Source: Lepeophtheirus salmonis (taxonomy: Eukaryota > Arthropoda > Copepoda > Siphonostomatoida > Caligidae). Taken from it: a stretch of 64,000 bases of DNA. Both the position numbers and the translations under genes were made by a program. The notes beneath the pieces are model-generated. The model was not told the origin of the DNA, ran no database searches, and saw nothing but the letters and a program-made list of their open reading frames with translations. Shown piece by piece: positions 48,171 through 60,274 of the stretch. The stretch covers positions 47,360,492-47,424,491 of the forward strand of contig NC_052136.2 of NCBI RefSeq assembly GCF_016086655.4. Reading direction: 5' to 3'. Each line of letters begins with the position of its first letter. Positions within the stretch are counted from its first letter, which is position 1.

Positions 48171-48492
48171 GAAAACTCCTGGATCTTTGAAGAAGGGGGG
48201 AAAATATCAAATTGTTGTAGTAAACGGTGAGTTGTTAAATTTTTAAAATTATCTCAGAACTTTTCCATGACCTTGTATATAGTTTAAACCTTGCTTGTTC
48301 ATCAATATGTATGTAAATATATGTATATTTAATGGGTGACGCTTAAAAAGTTCTTAATTCTATTTTGTAATAAGAAATTAATATTCTAAGTATGTTTAAT
48401 CAAAATAATTGAAAGTGTTTTATTAATATCATAATGATGTAAATTAACCCTATGGTTTAATGTATAGTCACACTCTTTTATTTTTATAAATA

Positions 48493-48877
48493 CAGGGTGC
48501 AACAGCATAACTTCCTTTTCATTTTCCCAAAAGGCAATCAAACGAGTTGCATTTTGTTTTATAATGATGGTTGAAGTTTTGTTTTACAGAGTTTTGAAAC
48601 TCATATCAAATAGGTGACGCCCCACATTGTGCATACACTAACCTTTTTTATTTTAATACTTGGTGATTTTTTAAATTTTAGTTTCTCTTTGAATAACTAT
48701 TCATTAAGGGGTTTTAGAGGGATAGTTATTGTTAACAGAAAATATGCAATAATTAAATGACTAACATATCTTATTTTATAATTGTGGATGGTTAGTTGAT
48801 TAAATAATTAGTTTTGGGTAACTTTGAAAAACCATCCCTAAACACCAAAGACGGGAAATAAATGTGCCACCATCCTG
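48493..48877. mobile_element. Possible short mariner-derived element
   Basis: CAGGGTGCAACAGCATAACT preceded by TA (48491-48492) looks like a mariner end. The reverse complement of the right side, CAGGATGGTGGCACATTTAT with TA at 48878-48879, looks like another. The two ends match each other only weakly, so this may be one worn 385-bp element or two unrelated solitary ends. Confidence 0.35.
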
Positions 48878-49879
48878 TATCTCAAACAATTCATTTCTAC
48901 CATTGATCCCGGTCCTTTTTTATTCCAGTTACAGCCCCTATGGTGTTTTTACCTTCTACTTTGAATCGACCCTTGATGTTTTCACACTATTCAGGACGGA
49001 TCTTTATTAGAATCAAAGTTTTGGGTTGTTTCAATATGGTGTATGTTAATTCCAAGTACGAGTACAGTCTTGATTACTCTCTCAGTACGTAAAATATCAA
49101 GTAAAAACCTATATTTAGTATTTTGCTTTGATTACAACTGAGTTCCAAGGGTATTTCATTAGTTACTCCCCACTGGTTACCCTGGACAAGAAGTAAAAAC
49201 AGGACATTTAAAACATGCATCATTATTTTCTTTAAAAAGTTTAGTTAGACATAATACGTAAGTGAAAAATAATGACGTTCAAGCCCGGGCTTTAGTACTA
49301 CATGCACGGTTAGTTGTTGAAAAATCGGTTAATAAATGGAGAGTAAATCAATGATACACTGCCAAAGACGTTCTTGCTTTTTCATCACGCCCAAGCCAAA
49401 CTATACCTCTTTAAAAAACTTAAAATTTTAGTTACCAATTTCTTGCAACATATGTAAAGGCTTGAAAAATAGAAACAAACCCAATGAAAATACATATTTT
49501 ATACCGTCACCCTATATGCATATATGACCTTCATTATTCCATTCAGTCGAAAGAAGGTATTTTATAGTGTAGCAGCTCCTCTACTCATTGTTTGACCTCC
49601 TGTCTCCCTTCTTCATATGTATCAAATATCTTTATATGTGCACATATTATCTAAGGAAACAACATTTATATATAGTTATTATTTGTAGAAAAATAATTCG
49701 TTAAATTCAACAACTTTGAAAAACAATGATAATTATGTACATAGTCTCATTGGTTTTAACCAAGGCATATGTACGTGGATATGTGCCTTGATTTTGGCAA
49801 TACTGTGTAAAGAGTAGATTTTTTTAATGATATACCTGCAAACCCTATCTTTTTAAAGTCTGTCAGGAATTATTATATA

Positions 49880-50180
49880 CAGGGCCGTCCTGTGTTTTCG
49901 GATGATTTCAATCAAGAATAAATCGTTTATTGAGATGTGATACAAGTTTTTATTACATAGCAACTAATGTAGAAACATTTAGTTAACTTAAATCAGGATA
50001 TCTAGCCACGGCTACCACCTCCAGCGTGCTAAATAGCGTCCAACCTGTTTTTCCCATCCAAAAAGGATTCATAAATTAGAGGTCGTCAACTGTAGATATC
50101 TGTCTGTGCTCGTTGATGGTGGTCTTCTTGAGCCTATGAAGAGGAAGGTTGAAAGTGCTTGTGGTCATATTGAGGACTTT
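49880..50180 (-). mobile_element. Terminal fragment of a DNA transposon
   Basis: The sequence begins CAGGGCCGTCCTGTGTTTTC right after TA (49878-49879), in the manner of a Tc1/mariner end. Inside, the minus strand has a frame reading KKTTINEHRQISTVDDL and, shifted, YESFLDGKNRLDAI with HAGGGSRG and a stop, which could be the end of a transposase. No second end was found. Confidence 0.4.
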
Positions 50181-50299
50181 TAAGGTGTCAACAGTGCCAC
50201 GTTGGCTTTGTTTATACACACCAGATATTGATATTTTGAAATGTCATGAATTTCGAACTCAGTTTAGATAGGTTTAAAACAAACCTTAACTGGTCTATC

Positions 50300-51960
50300 A
50301 ATCATGTGACAGTATGCTTGGGATATTCAAATAGAGTAGTCCTACTTACAAAAAAGTAACACTGTAAAAAAATATAACAGCTAATTTTTATATTTTCAGC
50401 ATACAAACAGGACCTCTTGATTAAAATTAGTTGTGTGCGATAATTTGGTACTATATTGAACCTGGGATATTGCCACTATTTGTATATTTAATAAATTTTG
50501 TATTGGAAACGATTTTTGATGGTACAGTGCAAATGTCTTTTTTTTTTTTTTTTTTGGACATTGAAATAGCAGATCTGTCTTATGCTTTCAACTGAAGCAT
50601 CAATCCTTGTACAAGTAGCAATATTTTAAATTAAATACAGGGGAAACTGTGTATATCTTTTCCTTTAAGAAATAAAATAATATTTGAGTCTGGTATATTT
50701 CTTATAAAAAACAAGATTCTTGTAATTATTGCAAGAATAAAGTACTTTGGAGGAACATTTATACTGGTTAAGTTACACTAGACGTTGAACTTAATTAAAT
50801 ATTTATTTGACAATTTTAATAATTTTATTTATGTTTCTATTTTACTTCATAGGGTCGATGTTCTCATTTGGGAACATTTCATCAAGTATATACTACACAG
50901 AAATAATACATATGACGTATAAATTTAATTAGAAATATTTGGGTCATTATTAAAATTAATTTGGTTGTCCTTGCACTCTCATACTAACAAATACATTTAT
51001 ATCAATTCCAATACACATATAAGTATCGGTATTTTGTTATTTCTCTATACTTCTTCGACCAAAATTATAAAAAAAATCATTTTAAGGTTAAGTTTCATGA
51101 AGTTAAAGGAGTGTATGTAGAACTTTTTGCTTGGGATAAGTGCAACTAAGACATTAAAGGACATTTCTAAGAAAAAAATTCGTTTTCTTATAAATATTTT
51201 AATAATAAGCAAAAAAACTCCATGAAACGAATAATATATTTTTGGATCAGGATATGATGGATCTTGACTTCTTTGAGATATTCAGACAATTAGCATTTCA
51301 AATCAATGTAAAGTCTCATTATGTGGAGGAGGCTATGAGTTTGTCCCCTATGAAGTATTATGGGGTGGTGGGGGAGGGGCTTGAAGTCGCTCTGTAGAAT
51401 GAGAAATGATACCAGAGGAGAGCATATCTTATTAAGTCAAACACTACAACTTTTTATTTTATATATCATGAGCATTTACAAGATAATTACATGATGACCG
51501 TAATAGGTATCATGGAAAAGAACTTATTTGTCAATCAAATCCATTAACTCCTCTAACATAAACTTAATAAAATTATATAATTATACGTGGAAAGCCATTC
51601 GAGCAATTGTGGTCCATTCAGTCACGATCTCTCTCTTTTAAATTTAATAATACATTCCTCCCTTTTTGTAAATGAATTTTAACGATCCACGGTCGTTGTT
51701 TCCAAATTCCAGTCTGTAACTTTTAAGAGTAGAAGATTGAAGAAATGCTTACCGAATGTAAGTATCGGAAGAGAAGATAGTGTAATTCCATGTCTAATCG
51801 ACCATCCCATTTAATCTGACCCTCCCAGATTTAGTTGATTTTTGGCTCCTAAGGTAATTGAACCAAATTTTTCGTTAGCGCTTTAATTTTTATTACTGAA
51901 CACTACTGTTTCTATTATATTTTTGAATCCCAAAGAGCTTACATCTTAAAATGGGCAATT
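50300..51960. other. AT-rich stretch, no gene recognised
   Basis: Nothing codable seen. There is a poly-T run near 50539-50556 and a G-rich patch (GGGGTGGTGGGGGAGGGGC) at 51361-51379 that is unusual for this window. Confidence 0.5.
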
Positions 51961-51976
51961 AACTATATTAAGTATG

Positions 51977-52091
51977 ATAATTCTAAAAATGAAGTCAAAA
52001 GTAGAATTCTAAAAATGAAGTCAAAAGTAGAATTCTAAAAACGAAGTCAAAATTAGAATTCTAAAAATGAAGTTAAAAGTAGAATACTAAA
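51977..52091. repeat. 26-bp tandem repeat, four full units plus a partial
   Basis: Units start at 51977, 52003, 52029 and 52055, with a partial unit at 52081. The unit is AGAATTCTAAAAATGAAGTC followed by AAAAGT. Differences are single bases (for example ACGAAG in unit 3, GAAGTT in unit 4). Three units contain GAATTC. Confidence 0.92.
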
Positions 52092-52099
52092 ATTTTGAT

Positions 52100-54165
52100 T
52101 TAAAAATAATCGGAAATAAATTAGCAAATTCTTGATCAAGAATTAAAAAATTTACATCTCTTATGAAAGTCAATTTTGGCAAAATGTTTAACATATGTAG
52201 AGTTATCACTGTGAAAAAAATCAGACTGGCTTTCTTTGATAACTATCAGGGTAGGATATCAAAGTTAAGTTACTTTTCTCCAGAAATTTGGTCAATTTTA
52301 CATACGTGTAGTCAATTCTAAACTTGATTTTTTTTTAAATAAACTTAAAAAAGAAAACAAAACTACAGTAATTCTTGATATCGGTTAGAAGTTCACAAAT
52401 GTCAAAAAATATGAGTACTATAGTTTAGTACTTGTTCAAAAAGTTGAACATAATTTTAATGTAGTTTCTTCTTTCTTTTTACAGATTTGGAACTATCCCT
52501 CTTTTTTGGTGATGTTATCAGAGTGGTGTTACTAATTCCTTTTTAGGTGTTACAATCAAATCCTGCTAAATGTTTTTATAGTTCTCCCCCTACCTCCTCC
52601 AACATCATATATATATTTAAAAAATAAACTTATTTATATTCGTAATTATATTGTTGTGTTGATGATTTTTGGGGCTAAGCTCTCCCCTTCCCAATTTTGT
52701 ATCTCCGTCCAAAATGGTACACCTTTGTTGGTTCTTTTAGGTCGCTTTCTGTTTTTTTTGCAGGTACACACCATCAAAACACAAATTATTTATATTTAAA
52801 TACAATAACAAAGATCTCATCGTTGACAAGTTTGTCTTTCAAATTGAGGAGGTGACCTGCTTGAGACCGAGCAACAAAAGAATGGTTTGTCAATGTATTT
52901 AGATGGTCAATCACAATTTAAATATAGTATTCTAAAGTTTTTACTCTGATAATTAATTCGCCCCCTAGTTGTGGTCCATAGTTTGGCCGTTATGTTCATC
53001 CCCTCCTCATTTTCATCTTTAGTTTCTAAAAACTTTCAAAATTGATCAAAATCTGAGCAATTTTGATATGTACACACTATACACTTGCAATCATTTCTAC
53101 TATAACCCTCATTTCAATAAGACTACCCGTAATTTCTTTTTTATAGTATTAACTTAATGCCAATAATGTATGAATTCGTATGGTTACGGAGAAAGGAGCC
53201 GTAAAAAAAGACATAAATATCATATTTTTCTGTCCTTAGTGTTCATCTCCCTCTTATTATTGGCCTCCTACAGGTAATGTTTGTTTGATGGGTTCCCAAT
53301 AATCATATAAATATGTGTGATAACAGCATCAACAACATCAACTGGACGACAGCTCCAAGTCTAAAAAAGAATGAACATACTGATATAAAATTGTCCCCTG
53401 CTTAATAATCAAGTAACTTACTATTACCTACTCATATTTTTTTAATTTGTCAAATTTTAATCAATATTATGAAATAATGTAGTTAAGTTTTCTTTTATAG
53501 GTCTATTTATATCATAAAATAAGTTTAAGATTCACTAGAAGCAGGTAGAAGTGACCAAATTTCCGGACAAGATTATCCATAGTTTAGGATCCCAGCCTGA
53601 AAGTTAAGTTAAAAATCCAAACTGATTTTTTTTTACAGTAACACTCTTATCTATCATAAACATGTTCCCTAAGTTTCATTTGATTTAGAGTTCGCAATTA
53701 TTTTTTTTCTAGATCAAGTCTATTGCATAATTATATTTTTTGAATCAAAAAAAGACTATACAAAATAATCTACTTTTGATTTCTTATACTTCAAAATAGT
53801 TAAGTACCAAATTTGAAGATGTTAGCTCTTTTGCATTAAAAAATATACAAAAAACAGAAGATCCTGTAATTAAATATTAAAACAACGCTGAAAAATTTGA
53901 TCCAAAAAGGGACTGGGACAAATATCTAAAACTCATAAACCACGAAAACATTATGTGCTGAAATTTGCCCCCCCCCCTTGATTTTCTTAAGAGTTTGAGC
54001 TTGTGTGCCAAAAATCATTCGAATCTGAGTGGAGCGATTTTTTTTTGATTGACTTGGTATTTAATGACAAGGGAGCAAAAAATTTCAAAAACTTCTATAC
54101 AAAATTTGTAGACACCCGTAATGAATTTTTTATTTGATATATTTCGTCAAAATAGTAACGAAAAT
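52100..54165. other. AT-rich stretch, no gene recognised
   Basis: I found no supported coding frame. Loosely similar phrases (for example CAAAATTGATCAAAATCTGA near 53037) occur. The C run near 53970 and nearby GTGTGCCAAAAATCATTCGA might belong to an unnamed repeat. Confidence 0.45.
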
Positions 54166-54173
54166 TGAATTAC

Positions 54174-54214
54174 CAATGCCAATATTTCTACCATGGGTAG
54201 AAATATTGGCATTG
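54174..54214. repeat. Perfect palindrome, 19-bp arms, 3-base loop
   Basis: CAATGCCAATATTTCTACC (54174-54192) and GGTAGAAATATTGGCATTG (54196-54214) are exact inverted copies around ATG. It would form a stable hairpin or cruciform. No gene adjoins it. Confidence 0.95.
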
Positions 54215-54292
54215 TTCATTTGGTAGTACCAAAACTGGTACAAAAATAATTATATTTTGATACAACTTTTCAAATTAGTTTACTTTTGAGAT

Positions 54293-54800
54293 GTCTCCAA
54301 GCTACATAAAGAAAGTAATTTATGACTTCTTCTTCAATAATTGTGTGATCGATATAAAAAAGATCAAGATATGAAACATATACATCCCATACTTAACAAA
54401 CCGAAGTCGAACTGTAACAAGCTCGGAAGAGAAAAATTGAGACTCGTTATACAAGTCTATACTGAACATGGCCCTCTTCTAGCCAACCTAAGCAAGTGGC
54501 TCAACGTACAAGGTCTGTATGCAAGAATTACAAAGTGCAGACCATCTCATCAATAGATACCCCGCCCTATCTTACGATAGACATCAAGCCCTAAATGAGG
54601 AAACCGAAGACTTTTGTATTTAAAAATTTATCAAATTTAAAAAATAACAAATATTATTGAACAAAATTTTCATAGAAACTAGGTTACAGAATCTTCTGTA
54701 GTAGCACAAATACCCCATTGAGTGGTCGTGTTGTTTGCCTTATATTTGTACAATTTTATTTAGTAAATAGTAAGCAGTAATAAATATTTAACTAACTAAC
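54293..54800 (+). mobile_element. 5'-truncated non-LTR retrotransposon, same family as 10.3-13.0 kb
   Basis: Starts at SYIKKVIYDFFF (after the RNase H domain in the fuller copy) and runs to the AATATTTAACTAACTAAC tail at about 54800. The 71-codon frame at 54341-54556 (RYKKDQDMKHIHPILNKPKS, then KLRLVIQVYTEHGPLLANLS) is the ORF2 C-terminus, which in this family precedes a zinc-knuckle-like end. 5' truncation with an intact 3' tail is the usual outcome of target-primed reverse transcription. This copy is not interrupted by the Tc1-like element. Confidence 0.82.
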
Positions 54801-54804
54801 ACTT

Positions 54805-55860
54805 TTTCAATTTGTGTTTTTGTTAATACTTAGAGTTCAGAAAATGGATATTAAGCTTTTCATTCAGGACAAACAAAAAAAAAAAAAAGATATTTTATAC
54901 ATAAATATCATTCCTTCAAATACAATGAACAAAAAAAATAACATAGCGAAATAGGCACTTGACATTGAAACCAACAGGTTATATCGATGAAACAAGTTTT
55001 TGGGTATTTATTTTTGCTTCGTTATCAAGGGCAAGCAGATTTTTTATGGCACTCTTGACATAGTTATTCGTTCAAGGTTCCTCTCCCCCTAAATATATAT
55101 TAATAAGATTTTAATATTATTCTTATTTATGTATCTACGTACATACCTCAAATCAGAAGGTCAAATTACAAACGCTAAAATATATATTAATCTAAAAAAT
55201 AGTTTGTATATTCATTGATGACTTATAGAAAATTTTTCTAAAGTTTTTGTAGGAAGTAGTGTTTGCCCCATTAATCAAGGATAATATCCCAAATAAATTT
55301 TATAAAATAGATACAAATTTCAACTTACAATATGTATATTGAAAAATCCTAAAAAGCATTAACAACATTTTATTTCTAAAAAAATTAAATGCGTTTGTTT
55401 TCTATTTGATCTTTAGCTACAAAAGTTGAACATTTTTTTCAATTTATACTTAGATGAACATCACAATAAACGTAATCAATATCATTACTAATAGTAAAAA
55501 TTTAATAAACATTATAAAACTCTTTACTTTTTTTTCAAATACTAGGAGTTGATTTGTTTTGAAAATATCAAATTTTTATACAACAAAATTATAATCATTT
55601 ACAAAAAGAGTAATTAATTAGTTATCCCTAGTGATTAGTACTACTTTTATCATTTGCATTTAAGTATAAAATGACCCTCCCCTACGATCAAATCAGAGTT
55701 CAAGTTTATGCACAAATTGTCATCGGTTATCCTTGTTATTAAAAGGAAAAAATTACATATTTGCAGAACTGAGATCAAATATAAGAAAACAAGACTTTCC
55801 ATTTTTTTTAAATTTACTTTTATTTATAGTGAGGTTTCTTTGTATTGAGTTGGGACCCAC
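54805..55860. other. AT-rich stretch, no gene recognised
   Basis: No coding frame or paired repeat seen. Confidence 0.5.
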
Positions 55861-55904
55861 AACTTGCAGAAACATTACTTAAATACAAAATATATTATTT
55901 TAAT

Positions 55905-56000
55905 TAAATAAAAATATACCAACTCATAAATAATCCTCTTTCACAAGCAATAACAGCCTCGACTCGTCGATGAACAGATTGTTATATCTTGACAACGAAG
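55905..56000 (-). pseudogene. Mariner transposase C-terminus fragment
   Basis: The minus strand reads VVKI, a stop, then QSVHRRVEAVIACERGLFMS. The RRVEAVIACERG tail is a mariner C-terminus and is close to the ILRRCKAVIVCERGHIE of the 47.4 kb relic. The 3' flank also shares a TGGGACCC phrase (55852-55859 and 47289-47296), so both probably belong to one family. Confidence 0.6.
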
Positions 56001-56009
56001 GATAGCTTT

Positions 56010-59000
56010 TTATGTTCCCTTGATTTTTAATGAAAAATATCGCAACTAGTAAAAATATTAACGTTTCAATTGACCCTAAAAAAAATTATTTGTTATACTA
56101 TAAACAAAGTTTAATCAATCTTTAGTCCCCTAAATGGCAAAAGAAGCATAATGGAAGCTTAAACATGATTTTTTTTTTTGAAGTCTTTCAACGGCATTGT
56201 AAGACCTAAAAGTTACTCTACCACTCTCTGCGTCCAAAAGATATCGCCACGAGATTGATAGACACCTGTCTATATGAATAATCTAATGTAGGGTAAAAGA
56301 TCAGCTTTATCAAGTGTTGTCAGGTTCTTTCCATATCTTCACAAAGTTGCCAAAATCATCAATTTCAATCTGATTTGTTCAATATCAAAAAGATTTGAAT
56401 AGAAAAAAATGATTAAACGCTGTCCTCTAAAGGAGGCACAGCATATCTTGTGTGCCCAGGAGCAATTCCTGTGATGTTATGAGTAGATTTTCTACTCTCA
56501 TTTCTATTTTTTGCCAATGATGACCATTCAATCTTAACATTTTGATAAGAAAGTATCACATTCAAAGAAAAAAAAAATTCTTCATCTGAGTATGAATTAA
56601 GTATCATGTATATATTAGTTTACATCATCCACTTTCACTACATACTCTTCAAACTTCAGATCTCGCAATTGTTCCTCATCAAGGACCTTTGAGCTAATTT
56701 TTTGTGGGAAAACTAATTATAGATTTATCTGCAATCTCAATAATTACTTATTCGTCTAATTCAACATCATCGAAAATATGTCATAATATCTTTGTAAATC
56801 ATTTTATAATTTTGTAACTTTAGAATAATGCATTTCATTGTAACTCTACAATAAAAGTACTCTAACTTGCATTCCTAAATAATCCCATTTGGGTCGAAAA
56901 ACATATATATCAATAGTTTCCTAAATATGTATATCATTTTATAAAAATATGTATGCTAAAAAATATAAATTATAATAACCCTGTCAAAGTGACCCCTAAT
57001 ACAATCTTTGTACACAAGTCATTTTTAGCAAAAATTAAACTATAAAATTTATTAATTTTGTTTACTTTTTCTAATGTTGAGGTCTATTTAGTTAAAGTCC
57101 AGAAATTTCAAGACTGAAAAATCTCAATAAGATATATTAAAGTTAAAACGGGTCATTTTGACCTCTACGACAAAACAAAAGTTAAGCCTTTTCAAACAAA
57201 ATGTATGCTCCTAATAGAATACAAAGATCATGCTGCTTTAAAAGTGCAATTCTTCGATAAAAATGAGTTTAAACAATTTTGAAACAAAATCAGTCGGCCA
57301 CTTTCTTCATCATATTTTTCCTCCAAGATATTTCCATGTTAGGAATAGTTAAAAAGAAGTCAATAAAGTTTTTGGAACTAACAACAACAATTTTGGGGAC
57401 AAATTAAGTTATATTGGAAAAAAGTCCTAGAATAAACTGTTCAGGAAATATGAAAAGCTGTAACTAAGCGTACGGCCAATGTTATCAATATCCTAGGTGG
57501 TTTTTGAATATCCTTTGTAAATTGTATTTTGAATTCTTAATTCTTCAATTATATCTGTAGAATTTATCAAATTTCACTCATTTTTAATATAATATGGGAC
57601 CGCTCAGAAAAACCATGCTGTAATCAAAATGTTTACACTACATGAATCAAACCATTGAGTTCACTCAGTCCATAGATACAAATGAATTACATTTCAATGT
57701 CACGTTTTCGATGTTGTGGTTCGCATGATATTTCAAATTAGTGATATAATTCCAACTCAAATCCGTCATTAACTTCACATTCTAAACGACTTCTTAAATA
57801 AATATATAAATCATCTTGTTAAAAGTTGTTAGTGAAAATAATTTTTAATTTTTCATTCTTTTTGGCAGTGAGGATTACCGAAACTGTTTATCATCCCAAT
57901 TATAATACAGTGGGCACAATAAGGATTTGTGATTAAATCACGCTGAATTGCAATCTCTCAAAATATTCTCATAATTCATTTTTCGTTCTTTTGTTTGTGG
58001 AGGAATTAATTATTATTAATGAATTTATAATTCAGCATTGTCATTGATCAAATATGTCTTCTTCTTTTTTTTTTTTTTTGAGGTGTGCGATAATTAATTT
58101 ATATAATATATTTATTGTTTTTAAATTAATAAGCCTATCCAATTTTTAATAATGTGAAGTTGAACATTTTTCAATAGCACGTGTTGTGAAATTATCTTTT
58201 TATTACATGTCATTCGCAGGAACTTCGTAAAAGTTTAAAATAACATAATAAAAGAACTGAATTTTAGCTATCTGTATTCATAAAGTTATTTGACTGTATC
58301 AAAAAATAGGTCAGCAATCGGAAAAATTGAGATTTTTGCAATATTTAGCACGGAATTACAAGGAAATAATATTACTTAGCTAACTAAAGTCTTCTCAAGA
58401 TGAGTATACTATGTATACCAGAGCCAAAATGGATCTAACAGTCTTAAACTTCGTACTGTTACTGGCTTAAAAATTAACTAAAACTAAGAAAGACTTCAGA
58501 GCCAAGGGTTCCAAGCTCCTTAATATCCAAGATCTGAATCAATCTAGACGGACGTTAAGTAATAGTTCTTAAAAAACTGGACCCTCCTCAAGGACAATCT
58601 ATACAGTGGCCAAACATATGCTGGTGCCACAATAAACATCGTACTAGGACTGACATTAAAACATTTTTTAGCTTATCTCATAAAGTCTAACTTTAGAACA
58701 AGGAATTTTGGCTAAAAGAGCCTAAATATGAAATTATTATACTTTTCAATCTATCCGTACGTGAAGTACAAGACCTGCCAAAATTCCAACAACAGCTTGG
58801 AGCTTAATACTTCTGTCAACAAGGTTTATACTTCCATAAGTCCCGAGTACATTTAAAAAGTCGGCAAGAGCGTCTATCTTCGTTTAGTTACAGCCAAAGA
58901 TACAATTGACTAAAATATTCATAATATCAAAATCGATATTGTACATCCCTTTTGTATATGTAAAGCAGAATGTTTTTGTCTGTCTGTCATACTTTTAATT

Positions 59001-59300
59001 TCCAATCGAACTCCAAATTAGCAACTCTTAGAGTACTGAAATTTTACATAAAGAACAGTAATTGTCTATATACAGTTATAAGTAGTTTTGTTTGAATTTT
59101 GTAATTAAGATTTATTACATAAATAATAAATAAATTCAATTATATTTATTTAGTTATTTGGTTGGTTTCGACTAGCGGCTAAAAAAATCCCAATTTTGTG
59201 GGCTCATGATCAAATCTAATAAAACATTATAATAAAGTATTTTAAAACAATATGATAAAATCTAATGAAATAATATGGTAAAATGAAATGATATAATGTG
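56010..59300. other. AT-rich stretch, no gene recognised
   Basis: No supported gene. Contains a 13-bp inverted pair (56983-56995 and 57150-57162, see findings), a poly-T run near 58066-58079 and simple AAATGA/AATATGGTAAAA-type sequence at 59215-59300 that may be the 3' tail of the neighbouring non-LTR relic. Confidence 0.45.
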
Positions 59301-59329
59301 GTGTGGAATTAAAGTAGATGTTGATTATT

Positions 59330-60263
59330 TTTTAAACGTCACTTAAAACTGCAAAGTGAAGACGTTCTTCTCACCTCTTCGGGGAGGCTGTTCCATATCC
59401 GTATAGGTCGATTAAAAAAGCTATGTTGGATGTAATTAGTATTTGCCCATGGCTGAACTAAGTAAAAATCGGAAGACAACCTAGTGTTGTACACCTTACT
59501 ACATACTTTGGGCATGATATTATAATGCGTCAGACCATTAATAACTTTAAACATCATAACCATATCCTGAAGTTTTCTTCTTTTTTCAAGCGACAACAGC
59601 CTGACTAGATGTAAACCAACCTCATAGGATATATCGCCGCATATCCTCTTAATAAAGCGTATCCGTACATTTTCTAGAGCTCTGATTTCCTTTCTATACA
59701 TTGGATTCCACAACTAAGAAGTATAATTTAAAATAGGCATAACATATGCATCATAAAACTTCTTCATCAGCTTCATAATTCTGGGTTTAAAAATCTTTTT
59801 AATAAACCCAGGCGCTCTGTTTTGCTTTTCTAACAATATTGTTACAAACATCCTAATGGATTCCTCTTTTGTGTATTGGGATAATATTGATGCATTTCCA
59901 GTCAAACGGCACCACTCCTTCCTGCATCGACTTGTTGAATATCATTGTAAGAGGGAAGTAAATAACATTACTAAGCTTCTTGCAGAAGAAAGCACAAATA
60001 CCATCAGGACCAGACAAGAAAGAACTATTGAGGGAGGATATGGTTTTTATGACAACCGATTCTGGAAATAAAATCTTGGACAGGCGAGGACAGTTATCTG
60101 GGAGTGGGTGATCAATGTACGGAGTCTCAGAATCTGTTGTGTAAACTGAGTTAAAGAAGTCGTTAAAAAAATTTGCAATGGTATGATCATCGATCATTCG
60201 AGTACTGTCATCCAATTCAAATTCGTAAAAAGCCTTATTGAGCAGATCCGATTTGTAATTCAT
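59330..60263 (-). pseudogene. CR1/L2-like non-LTR retrotransposon ORF2, catalytic RT core deleted
   Basis: The upstream part (59853-60263) reads DDHTIANFFNDFFNSVY, then SSLNSSFLSGPDGICAFFCK and GVVPFDWKCINIIPIHKRG, the start of the RT domain (fingers region: S.GPDGI, then P..WK...I.PIHK.G). It then jumps to FVTILLEKQNRAPGFIKKIF, YDAYVMPILNYTS and, after one stop, LWNPMYRKEIRALENVRIRF and IRIWNSLPEEVRRTSSLCSF, the thumb and C-terminal region of CR1/L2/Jockey-type proteins. The palm with the Y/FADD motif is missing. There is no RNase H, so this is a different clade from the 10.3 kb element. Confidence 0.85.
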
Positions 60264-60274
60264 ATAAAAGAAAA

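Noticed and set aside
56413..56607. 64-codon frame on - near 56.5 kb
   Set aside because: No motif and low-complexity composition; nothing supports coding.
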